Below, one piece after another: positions 6,315 to 13,242 of a stretch of DNA of 35,979 bases. This DNA is from a virus. Within the stretch, counting starts at the first letter, position 1, and each line of letters starts with the position of its first letter. Under the pieces are notes generated by a model. It was not told the origin of the DNA. It saw nothing but the letters and a program-made list of their open reading frames with translations, and made no database searches. The stretch lies in the IMG/VR virus record IMGVR_UViG_3300046665_000368, positions 1-35,979 of that record, one strand, 5' to 3'. Both the position numbers and the translations under genes were made by a program.

Positions 6315-8185
6315 TGCGTCTCCTGTTCGACATTGAAGGTAATGGCCTTCTGCCCACGGTATCCATCATCTGGATGGTGTGCGTCACTGATCTCGATACT
6401 AAAGAAAAGTATGTGTTCTGTGATGGTGCATTTGAAGCTGGTGTGCCTGGTGCCCGACCGACGATCGAATTCAGACATCTGTTCGATCGTGCAACTTCGC
6501 TGACTGGTCATTTTATCCTTGGATATGACCTCCCAGCACTCAAGAAAGTTCTGAACTATGAGCCACCGAAGCATGTAAAGATCATTGATACGATGATCAT
6601 GTCTCAGGTCCTGAACTACAAGCGCTTTCCTGGCGCTCGACATAGTCTCAAGGTCTGGGGTGAACATCTGGGCTATCCGAAGGTGGTGCATGAGGAGTGG
6701 GACAAGTACTCACCTGAAATGCTTCACCGATGCGAGGTTGACGTTGAAATCAACCTGAAAGTTCTTGAGAAAGTCACTGGTGAGCTTAAGAGGCTCATGG
6801 ACAAAAAGCCGTATCTGGCAAAGTCGCTCCGAGTGGAGCATGATGTCCTTGAGTTCTGTAGTCTTGCTGAGCAGAATGGCTGGCTATTCGACATTGAAGG
6901 GGCTGAGAAGCTCGTCGAGGAACTGGCTGTTCGAATGAAAGAGATTGAGGACGAAGTTGAGCCCATGCTCAAAGTCGAAACCAAGCTCATTGACAAAGAA
7001 CCAAAGAATCCGAAATGGATTAAGAGTGGCAACTATGACGCCCACACAGCGCGCTATTTTGGAATCACTCCTGACCGAGGGAAGGAAGAGTTCCCTCCAA
7101 TCTGGGGGCCATATCAGCGATTTGAGTACGTCCAGCCAGATCTTGGTAACATCGACTCTGTCAAGGGGCTCCTGTACAGTTTTGGATGGGAACCTGATGA
7201 TTGGAATTGGACCAAGGGAGCCAACGGACGCCCTGAGAAGGGCTCTCCAAAGCTCACCAGTACTAGCCTCGCACTTATTGGTCCGGTCGGGGAAAAGCTG
7301 GATACCTACTATACCCTTAGAAGTAGGCACCAAATCGTCTCTGGATGGATTGCGAATGTGGATCGACGAACTCGCCGAGTCCACGGTGAGTGTTTCACGA
7401 TCGCAACGCCCACCGGTCGTGCACGCCACAACGGAATCGTTAACGTCCCGTCAGCAGATGGCAAGAGCCTCTACGGCAAAGAAATCCGCAAGCTCTTTAT
7501 TACAGAGCCTGGTTGGAAGATTATCGGAGCAGACAGTGCCGGTAATCAGATGCGAGCCTTCTGTCACTACCTAGGTAACGAGGAGTACACCAATGAAGTA
7601 CTTAATGGGGATGTTCACACAAAGAACATGCTCATCCTTCAAGAGATTGTCCCTACGGCAGAGCGTGGAAAACATGCAAAACCGTTCCTTTATGCTTTTC
7701 TGTTTGGTGGAGGCAGTGAAAAGCTTGGCCTCATTCTCACCGGTAAGCGTGATGCGAAAATTGGGAAGCGTGCTAAGGACAGGTTTGCAGAAAAGACACC
7801 GGGTCTAAAGCAACTAATCCAGAAGATTGGAGCAATTTATGAACGAACTTCCGAGGTTGGGGATGCCTGGATTCCGGCCCTGGATGGAAGACGGATCTAT
7901 ACTGACTCTCCGCATAAGTCGCTTAACTACCTGCTGCAATCGTGTGAGGCGATTACTTGCAAGGCAGCTGTATCTCAGATTATGCGCAAGCTTAGGGAAG
8001 AAAACATCCCCTGGCGAGCTCTTATCTTTTACCACGATGAAGTGGAATTTGAGGTACCTGAGGCATTTGCGGAAAGAGCTGCGATTATCGCAAAAGAGGC
8101 TTTCCGAGATGCGCCGAAGGAGTTTGGTGTGATGATCATGGATGGTGAAGCAAAAATTGGAGATAGTTGGTATGACGTCCACTAA
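6314..8185 (+). CDS. Family A (T7-type) DNA polymerase with 3'-5' exonuclease
   Basis: This 623-aa replicative polymerase has an exonuclease domain with D6 and E8 (FDIEGN), D72 (ILGYDLPAL) and D143. The polymerase domain keeps motif A as ADSAGNQMR with the metal Asp at 407, the FLYAFLFGGGSEK region of the fingers, NYLLQSCEA, and motif C as YHDEVEF with Asp 575. It is about 80 residues shorter than T7 gp5 (704 aa); whether a thioredoxin-binding insertion is present cannot be judged by eye. Exo motif III reads HRCEVD, which fits HxAxxD (DEDDh) better than T7's YxxxD. The ATG overlaps the upstream stop. Confidence 0.95.
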   Translation: MRLLFDIEGNGLLPTVSIIWMVCVTDLDTKEKYVFCDGAFEAGVPGARPTIEFRHLFDRATSLTGHFILGYDLPALKKVLNYEPPKHVKIIDTMIMSQVLNYKRFPGARHSLKVWGEHLGYPKVVHEEWDKYSPEMLHRCEVDVEINLKVLEKVTGELKRLMDKKPYLAKSLRVEHDVLEFCSLAEQNGWLFDIEGAEKLVEELAVRMKEIEDEVEPMLKVETKLIDKEPKNPKWIKSGNYDAHTARYFGITPDRGKEEFPPIWGPYQRFEYVQPDLGNIDSVKGLLYSFGWEPDDWNWTKGANGRPEKGSPKLTSTSLALIGPVGEKLDTYYTLRSRHQIVSGWIANVDRRTRRVHGECFTIATPTGRARHNGIVNVPSADGKSLYGKEIRKLFITEPGWKIIGADSAGNQMRAFCHYLGNEEYTNEVLNGDVHTKNMLILQEIVPTAERGKHAKPFLYAFLFGGGSEKLGLILTGKRDAKIGKRAKDRFAEKTPGLKQLIQKIGAIYERTSEVGDAWIPALDGRRIYTDSPHKSLNYLLQSCEAITCKAAVSQIMRKLREENIPWRALIFYHDEVEFEVPEAFAERAAIIAKEAFRDAPKEFGVMIMDGEAKIGDSWYDVH

Positions 8186-8198
8186 TGGAAGAAAAGAA

Positions 8199-8387
8199 AT
8201 GAAGCTTGAATTCAATCCGGATGAGCAGCAAACTTTCATGAAGGCTATGGTGACTTCTGAGAGGTACTACACTAGCGTGGCGAATGACCCTGAGATTCCG
8301 TATGAAGGTCAGAAGGCAGCACGGGAGATGAAATTGAAGTTCATCAAGCTGCAAGAGAAAATGGTTCACAAACAACTCGGTCTATAA
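8199..8387 (+). CDS. Hypothetical protein, 62 aa
   Basis: Not recognised. It is a small, charged, helical protein. ATG 8199 is chosen because a purine-rich GGAAGAAAAGAA sits just before it; in-frame starts at 8142 and 8172 would lie inside the polymerase gene. The stop overlaps the next gene as TAATG. Confidence 0.6.
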   Translation: MKLEFNPDEQQTFMKAMVTSERYYTSVANDPEIPYEGQKAAREMKLKFIKLQEKMVHKQLGL

Positions 8388-9241
8388 TGAATAATCTGGC
8401 TCTGTTCAATGGCCCTCTCCTGGACAATCCCACTCAGGAAGTGGAACTGGAATTCCGAACGTACTCTGGTGGTGAGGAGCATGTGCGCATTCTGGGTCGG
8501 CCCGGTGGCACTGCAAACTATGTCATTGTTGCTCGGTTGAAGAGCAGCAGTGATGTGATGCGTCTGGTGCTGTTAGTGGACGCAGTTCGACGCTGGGACC
8601 AAACCCAGCCCCGGATCGCCCTGCATCTTCCGTATCTGCCGTATGCCCGCCAGGACCGTGTCTGTAACCCTGGTGAGTCCCACGCAGTCGGCGCCTTCTC
8701 CCACATCATCAATGGTCTGAAACTTCATGCAATCCAACTCTGGGACTGCCACAGTGACGTCGGAGCTAGTCTCCTTGACAATGCGTTCAACAGTGGGCTC
8801 ACTGAAATCTGGACCAAATTCTGTGTCTACGATCAGTCATTCGGAAAGGTTATCGATGAGTCGATTCTTGTCAGCCCAGATGCAGGAGCTAATAAGAAAG
8901 TCTACGGAGTTGCACGGTCTTTCAATCGGGATTTCGTCCGAGCCGACAAAGTCCGAGACACCGCAACGGGTAACATTGTTGAAACCCAGGTGTACGGACT
9001 TGACGGACACAGCTCTGAAAGACCTCTCCTGGTCGTTGACGACATCTGTGATGGCGGGCGCACCTTCATCGAGCTAGCGAAGGTTCTGGAGAATCATGTT
9101 CATGAGCATGTTCCTCTGTATCTGTATGTGACCCATGGCATCTTCAGCCAGGGGTATGCACCGCTTCTAGCTCACTACGATAAGATCTTTGTTGCGAACA
9201 ATCTCCAAAATGACCGATTCTTCGAAGTTATCGAAAGGTAA
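8387..9241 (+). CDS. prs: Ribose-phosphate pyrophosphokinase-like protein (Prs or ADPR-PP synthetase)
   Basis: This 284-aa protein is of the PRPP synthetase family. The ATP-loop YLPYARQDRV lies at about residues 81-90, LWDCHSDVG at about 118-126, VSPDAGA near 165, and the phosphoribosyl-binding loop VVDDICDGGRTF at about 221-232. Classical Prs makes PRPP from ribose-5-phosphate and ATP. Close homologues in some phages (Adps of the NARP1 pathway) instead pyrophosphorylate ADP-ribose, and are often annotated as Prs. Its pairing with a Nampt-like gene makes both readings possible. It is slightly shorter than cellular Prs (about 310-320 aa). Confidence 0.88.
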   Translation: MNNLALFNGPLLDNPTQEVELEFRTYSGGEEHVRILGRPGGTANYVIVARLKSSSDVMRLVLLVDAVRRWDQTQPRIALHLPYLPYARQDRVCNPGESHAVGAFSHIINGLKLHAIQLWDCHSDVGASLLDNAFNSGLTEIWTKFCVYDQSFGKVIDESILVSPDAGANKKVYGVARSFNRDFVRADKVRDTATGNIVETQVYGLDGHSSERPLLVVDDICDGGRTFIELAKVLENHVHEHVPLYLYVTHGIFSQGYAPLLAHYDKIFVANNLQNDRFFEVIER

Positions 9242-9425
9242 GAAGGTTCATTACTACGATCCCAAGTTGAGCGTGGTAAATCCTCTCACCTTCCGTTCTG
9301 TTCTCCACAGGACTGATCCTCCTATGGCCCCTGGTCATATGTGTATCACGACTCCCGTCCTTCGCTATGACGTTGAAACTGGCGAAATTGAAACTCTCAA
9401 CACGATCTATAAAGTTCAAAAATGA
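9210..9425 (+). CDS. Hypothetical protein, 71 aa, between prs-like and nampt-like genes
   Basis: Not recognised. The ATG at 9210 lies inside the end of the prs-like gene (32-base overlap) and the TGA overlaps the nampt-like start (ATGA), so it is embedded in a three-gene coupled unit. It is a basic N-terminus followed by a beta-rich segment. Its place suggests a link to the pathway, but nothing in the sequence shows a function. Confidence 0.6.
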   Translation: MTDSSKLSKGKKVHYYDPKLSVVNPLTFRSVLHRTDPPMAPGHMCITTPVLRYDVETGEIETLNTIYKVQK

Positions 9426-10990
9426 CCATCCGTGTCTTTCCTCCCCACGCAACTGATTTCTACAAGACTGGCCACCCGTTCCAGTATCCCAAGCTGACTC
9501 AGGAAATCTACCAGAATATGACGCCTCGGAGCAATCGTCTCCTGAGCTATCATGGTCTGGACAACAAGCACGTTGTGTTCTGGGGTCTGCAGATGGTCAT
9601 CATGAACTATCTGATCAATACATGGGATGAGGAATTCTTCCAGAAGCCCAAGGAGTGGGTGCTGGGCCGCATCAAGCGTCGTATGGATCGTGCTCTCGGT
9701 GAGGGTGTGGTGACTGTGGACCACTTCGCACAACTGCATGATCTAGGCTACCTGCCGATCAAGATCAAGGCACTTCCCGAAGGTAGCCTGGTTCCGTACA
9801 AAGTCCCGATGTTCACCATCCGGAACACTCTCGATGAATTCTTCTGGCTTCCGGGCTACCTTGAAACTGCAATCAGTGCCGAACTGTGGAAGATCTGCAC
9901 GACTGCAACCACAGCTTATGAATTCCGAAAACTACTCAATTCCTATGTTGAACTCACCGGTGCTCCCAAAGAAGGGGCGGCTTTCCAGCTTCATGATTTC
10001 TCTGCTCGGGGCATGTCTGGCCTCATTGATGGCGCTATGTGTGGCACTGGCCACCTCCTTAGTAGTGCTGGCAGCGACACAATCCTGGCATACGATCTTG
10101 TTGAAGAATTCTATGGAGCGAATGCTGATGTCGAATTCATTGGTGGTGGCGTCCCGGCAACGGAGCACTGTGTCATGTGTGCAGGGATTGCAACGACTGA
10201 CGAACTGGAAACATATCGTCGTCTGCTGACCGAGACCTATCCTAAGGGTATCGTCAGTATTGTCAGTGACACCAATGACTACTGGGATGTGATCACTCGT
10301 ATCGTTCCGACGCTCAAGCCTGAAATCATGGCACGTCAGAAAGATGCTCTGGGATTCGCTCGGTTGGTTGTTCGTCCTGACAGTGGCAACCCCATTCATA
10401 TCGTTGCTGGCTATCTCCCGCACGAGTACAGCCGCCGACCTGGGGACGCTAAAGATACATTCGTGTGCAAGGCGACCGGCAACACGCTCACTGAGGCAGA
10501 GATCAAGGGTACTTATGAGTGCCTGTACGATACCTTCGGTGGGACGGTCAATGCCAAGGGCTTCATCGATCTTGATGAGCACATCGGTGTGATTTATGGT
10601 GACAGTATCACCTACGATACGGCACAGGAAATCTATCAGCGTCTTGCCCAGAAGAAGTTCAGTATCAGCAATCTGGTTCTGGGCATCGGCTCCTTCACTT
10701 ACAACTATGTGACTCGTGACACTCACGGGTTTGCCATCAAGGCAACGCATGGTATCTTTGGTGGTGAGTTCAAGGTCATGAAGAAAGACCCGAAGACTGA
10801 CATCAATCAAGTGAAGAAGTCCGCTGAGGGTTTCCTCCGTATTGAGATGGTTGATGGAGAGTACAAACTCTTCGACAATCAATCAACAATTCAGGAAGAA
10901 GAAGGTGAATTGAAAACCGTGTTTGAAGACGGCAAACTGGTTGGATTCACCACACTTGCAGATGCGAGGGCTCGACTTGGGGTTTTCTGA
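9422..10990 (+). CDS. nadV: Nicotinamide phosphoribosyltransferase-like protein (Nampt/NadV or Namat)
   Basis: This 522-aa protein aligns along its length with Nampt. It has LHDFSARGM (190-198), D219 in GSDT, PATEH with the catalytic-loop His at 249 (human H247), VVSDTNDYW-like SIVSDTNDYW (279-288), RPDSG with D320 (human D313), YGDS (391-394) and GIGSFTYNYVTRD (420-432). Nampt condenses nicotinamide with PRPP to NMN; the homologous phage Namat uses ADP-ribose pyrophosphate and makes NAD+ directly. Relative to human Nampt there are about 30 extra residues between D320 and YGD, where a promoter-like motif lies (10437-10454). The neighbouring prs-like gene supplies the likely co-substrate. Confidence 0.9.
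   Translation: MTIRVFPPHATDFYKTGHPFQYPKLTQEIYQNMTPRSNRLLSYHGLDNKHVVFWGLQMVIMNYLINTWDEEFFQKPKEWVLGRIKRRMDRALGEGVVTVDHFAQLHDLGYLPIKIKALPEGSLVPYKVPMFTIRNTLDEFFWLPGYLETAISAELWKICTTATTAYEFRKLLNSYVELTGAPKEGAAFQLHDFSARGMSGLIDGAMCGTGHLLSSAGSDTILAYDLVEEFYGANADVEFIGGGVPATEHCVMCAGIATTDELETYRRLLTETYPKGIVSIVSDTNDYWDVITRIVPTLKPEIMARQKDALGFARLVVRPDSGNPIHIVAGYLPHEYSRRPGDAKDTFVCKATGNTLTEAEIKGTYECLYDTFGGTVNAKGFIDLDEHIGVIYGDSITYDTAQEIYQRLAQKKFSISNLVLGIGSFTYNYVTRDTHGFAIKATHGIFGGEFKVMKKDPKTDINQVKKSAEGFLRIEMVDGEYKLFDNQSTIQEEEGELKTVFEDGKLVGFTTLADARARLGVF
10437..10454 (+). promoter_or_regulatory. Candidate phage promoter inside the nampt-like gene (site 2)
   Basis: GACCTGGGGACGCTAAAG differs from the exact motif at two positions, and the 13-base core GGGGACGCTAAAG is intact. 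The predicted start is 10454. It lies inside coding DNA and is read as RPGDAKD within a stretch that is extra relative to human Nampt. It would drive the downstream deaminase, exonuclease and primase-helicase genes. Confidence 0.55.
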
Positions 10991-11426
10991 AAAAGCAAAG
11001 AGGTATCACGAATTCCACATGGATGTGGCAAAACGTGCTGCCTTGCTATCATTCGCTGAACGGCGAAAAGTGGGATGTATTGCTGTTAAAGACGGCAACA
11101 TTCTTGGTTATGGATTCAATGGAACTCCTGCAGGACACGATAACAAATGCGAAGATGACAATGGAGTGACACTGGATACTGTGGTTCATGCTGAAGATAA
11201 TCTGATCAAGAAATTGGCTGCAGATGAAAAGAAGCGTGGTCGAGTAACAGGTTTAGTCCTTTACAACTGTGATGTCTATGTGACAAAAGAGCCATGCCTT
11301 AATTGTGCTAAACTTTTGCACAGTCATGATGTCAAACGAGTCTTCTTCACCGAAACAAGTCTGAGTAAGGCTGGTGAAGGCATCAAGTATCTGGAAGACA
11401 GGGGAGTTATGACTTACCAGTTCTAA
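10962..11426 (+). CDS. Deoxycytidylate (dCMP) deaminase-like protein
   Basis: This 154-aa zinc-dependent deaminase has the family motifs VVHAED (His ligand, Glu proton shuttle) and EPCLNCAKLL (PCxxC, two Cys ligands). The GYNG-type substrate loop appears as GYGFNGTPAGHD. T4-type enzymes turn dCMP into dUMP for thymidylate synthesis; no thymidylate synthase is visible here, so it may lie elsewhere or the host enzyme is used. A related ComE-type activity cannot be excluded. ATG 10962 overlaps the upstream gene by 29 bases; ATG 11019 is an alternative, and a TTG at 10923 would extend it. Confidence 0.82.
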   Translation: MRGLDLGFSEKAKRYHEFHMDVAKRAALLSFAERRKVGCIAVKDGNILGYGFNGTPAGHDNKCEDDNGVTLDTVVHAEDNLIKKLAADEKKRGRVTGLVLYNCDVYVTKEPCLNCAKLLHSHDVKRVFFTETSLSKAGEGIKYLEDRGVMTYQF

Positions 11427-11462
11427 TAATCTAAGTGAACAGCAACAATAAAAAGAATAACT

Positions 11463-12155
11463 ATGCTCGCCCTAATTGACGGAGACCCGATTGTATACGC
11501 TGCAGTCTGGGGCCGGTCACTAGGGGACGCTAAAGCACGTGTCCTATCGCTCATTGAGGAAAATGTCGAGGCTACTTACAGCAACGACTATATGATTGCG
11601 GTGGGCACCAGTTTCAACTTCAGGGATGACATTCATCCTTTCTACAAGAAGAGTGCAAGTCGAGAAAAGAGTCGTGAGTCTAAACCTGAGTGGTTCGGTG
11701 AAATTATTGAATTCCTTCGGGAACAACCAAACATCGTTAAATGCATCGGGTATGAGGCTGATGACCAACTTCGAATGTGGAGTGAGCAAGCAAGGTCTGC
11801 TGGTGATCCCTATGTGATCTGTTCCATTGATAAAGACCTTGACTGCATTCCAGGTACGCACTATTCGAGTAAGACACGAGAGACGTATGAAGTAACAGAA
11901 GAAGAAGCCAACCATTTTTACTGGCAACAGATGCTCCAAGGAGATAATGTTGACAATATTCCAGGTCTACCAGGTATTGGACCGAAAAAAGCTGCTAAAA
12001 TCCTTGAGGGGGCCAGCAGCAACGAAGAACGCCGCACGCGCGTAATTCAGGCGTATAAAGATAAGTACCCTGATGATTGGAAACATGCTTTGCTGTTTAA
12101 CGGTAAGCTGATCCATATGTGGCGTTTTAACAGTGATCATTTCGTTTTGAACTAA
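11463..12155 (+). CDS. 5'-3' exonuclease / flap endonuclease (T7 gp6-like role)
   Basis: This 230-aa protein belongs to the FEN/5' nuclease family. Acidic metal ligands appear as D6 (LIDGDP), E98-D100-D101 (YEADDQ), D123/D125/D127 (SIDKDLDC) and D161/D164 in QGDNVDNIPGLPGIGPKKA, which is also the helix-turn-helix that holds the DNA. In T7-like phages this enzyme removes RNA primers and degrades host DNA. It starts after a 36-base gap containing AAAAAGAATA. A promoter-like motif lies at codons 19-24 and is read as SLGDAKA. Confidence 0.9.
   Translation: MLALIDGDPIVYAAVWGRSLGDAKARVLSLIEENVEATYSNDYMIAVGTSFNFRDDIHPFYKKSASREKSRESKPEWFGEIIEFLREQPNIVKCIGYEADDQLRMWSEQARSAGDPYVICSIDKDLDCIPGTHYSSKTRETYEVTEEEANHFYWQQMLQGDNVDNIPGLPGIGPKKAAKILEGASSNEERRTRVIQAYKDKYPDDWKHALLFNGKLIHMWRFNSDHFVLN
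11518..11535 (+). promoter_or_regulatory. Candidate phage promoter inside the exonuclease gene (site 3)
   Basis: CACTAGGGGACGCTAAAG has one mismatch to the exact motif; the predicted start is 11535. It lies about 55 bases into the exonuclease gene and is read in the same phase (GDAK) as site 2. It would place the helicase, RNR and following genes under phage polymerase control. Confidence 0.6.
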
Positions 12156-12173
12156 TTTTAAAGAGATATATAC

Positions 12174-12788
12174 ATGACCGACATCAACAACACCCAAGTC
12201 CAAGAACAAGCCAACACCGACACCGCTGTCAAAGCGAAGCGTGTGAAGACGACCATCGAAAAGAAGGATCTGACGCTTGAGAAGGCCGCCGAAATGCTGG
12301 AAATTCGTTCGGTGGAAACGGGTGCTCCCGCTGGTGAGGACGGCGTTGTGCCGACCAGCAAATTCCTGTTCTGGAAGAAGGACACCGCTGTTGCCAAGGG
12401 AGGCAGCTTTGCGGGTTCGATTCGTCCCGCTGACAGCTACTACAGCGTGGTGCTCTTTGGCACGAACTACTCCGGCAAGCAACTGATTCATTTCCTGGAG
12501 AATGAAGGCAAGTGGCCGGAAGCTGTGCTGCGCACGAAGAAGGATGGTACGACTGCTGCGGCTAAGGAAGCCAAGCCGAAGGCCCTGCGTGAGTTCAAGC
12601 TTCCGACGGCGGAAGAGATCGCAGAAGCGAAGCGTCAAGCTGCTGAACGTGCTGCTGCTCGCAAGGCCGCTGCTCCGAAGAAGGATGCCCCGGCTGCTGA
12701 GACGGCTCCGGAAGTGGCTGGCGATGCCCCGGCTGCAGACTCTCCGGTTGCTGATACCACCGCTGACCTGGACAGCACGACGCTGTAA
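12174..12788 (+). CDS. Ala/Lys-rich hypothetical protein, 204 aa
   Basis: Not recognised. Residues 1-125 are mixed and contain an aromatic block (TSKFLFWKKDTAV, then ADSYYSVVLFGTNYSGK). From about 125 a Lys/Ala/Glu helix gives way to a low-complexity Ala-Pro-Glu tail ending in acidic residues. The gene has a purine-rich AAAGAGA before its ATG and noticeably more GC-rich, restricted codons than its neighbours, which suggests high expression. Its place among replication genes allows a DNA-binding or accessory replication role, but this is a guess. Confidence 0.7.
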   Translation: MTDINNTQVQEQANTDTAVKAKRVKTTIEKKDLTLEKAAEMLEIRSVETGAPAGEDGVVPTSKFLFWKKDTAVAKGGSFAGSIRPADSYYSVVLFGTNYSGKQLIHFLENEGKWPEAVLRTKKDGTTAAAKEAKPKALREFKLPTAEEIAEAKRQAAERAAARKAAAPKKDAPAAETAPEVAGDAPAADSPVADTTADLDSTTL

Positions 12789-12795
12789 TTCCTAA

Positions 12796-13242
12796 GTGAC
12801 CAATCCAAAACCGACGACAGAAGCGGTGGATAATGGTCACTGGAAATTTCCTGAGCAATTAGACTTTAATAAGGCCTTTGGTTTCATTTACTTGATTCGT
12901 GAACGTGAAAGCGGACTGATGTATATCGGTCGCAAGAACTTCAAGAGTCTCGCTAAAGCGACCAAAGGCCGTTCTAGTAACTGGCGAGTATACACAAGCT
13001 CGTCCAAGAAACTCAATGAACTAATCGAAGCAAAAGGTAAACAGGCTTTCCAATTTATTGTGCTTGAACAGTATTACACCGCTGGTGGAATGGGATGGGC
13101 AGAAGTGTGGTCACAATGTATTGTGGAAACACCAACCAATTCTAAGTTTCTGAACGGAAAGATCGAGGGGATCCAATGGAGCTCCAAAGAGGTAATCACA
13201 CAGAGGCACAGAGATAGATTGGCAAAGATTCTGACTTGGTAA
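12796..13242 (+). CDS. GIY-YIG nuclease-like protein
   Basis: This 148-aa protein shows FGFIYLIRERESGLMYIGRK, i.e. the GIY (here FIY) and YIG blocks about ten residues apart, with the catalytic-type Arg right after YIG. NWRVYTSSSKKL and a Glu-containing WAEVW helix follow, and an Asn (FLN) comes near the end. The family makes metal-dependent DNA cuts; it includes homing, repair and structure-specific nucleases. It sits between exonuclease and primase-helicase, where T7 has its junction resolvase gene 3 nearby, so a recombination role is as plausible as homing. Start is GTG 12796; the stop overlaps the helicase ATG. Confidence 0.75.
   Translation: MTNPKPTTEAVDNGHWKFPEQLDFNKAFGFIYLIRERESGLMYIGRKNFKSLAKATKGRSSNWRVYTSSSKKLNELIEAKGKQAFQFIVLEQYYTAGGMGWAEVWSQCIVETPTNSKFLNGKIEGIQWSSKEVITQRHRDRLAKILTW

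Noticed and set aside
9932-10882. Long minus-strand frame (316 codons) opposite the nampt-like gene
   Set aside because: It is a mirror of a strongly coding gene; no family match and no promoter or ribosome site.
12277-12795. Arg-rich frames inside the 12174-12788 gene
   Set aside because: Arise from GC-rich codons of the real frame; no starts with ribosome sites.
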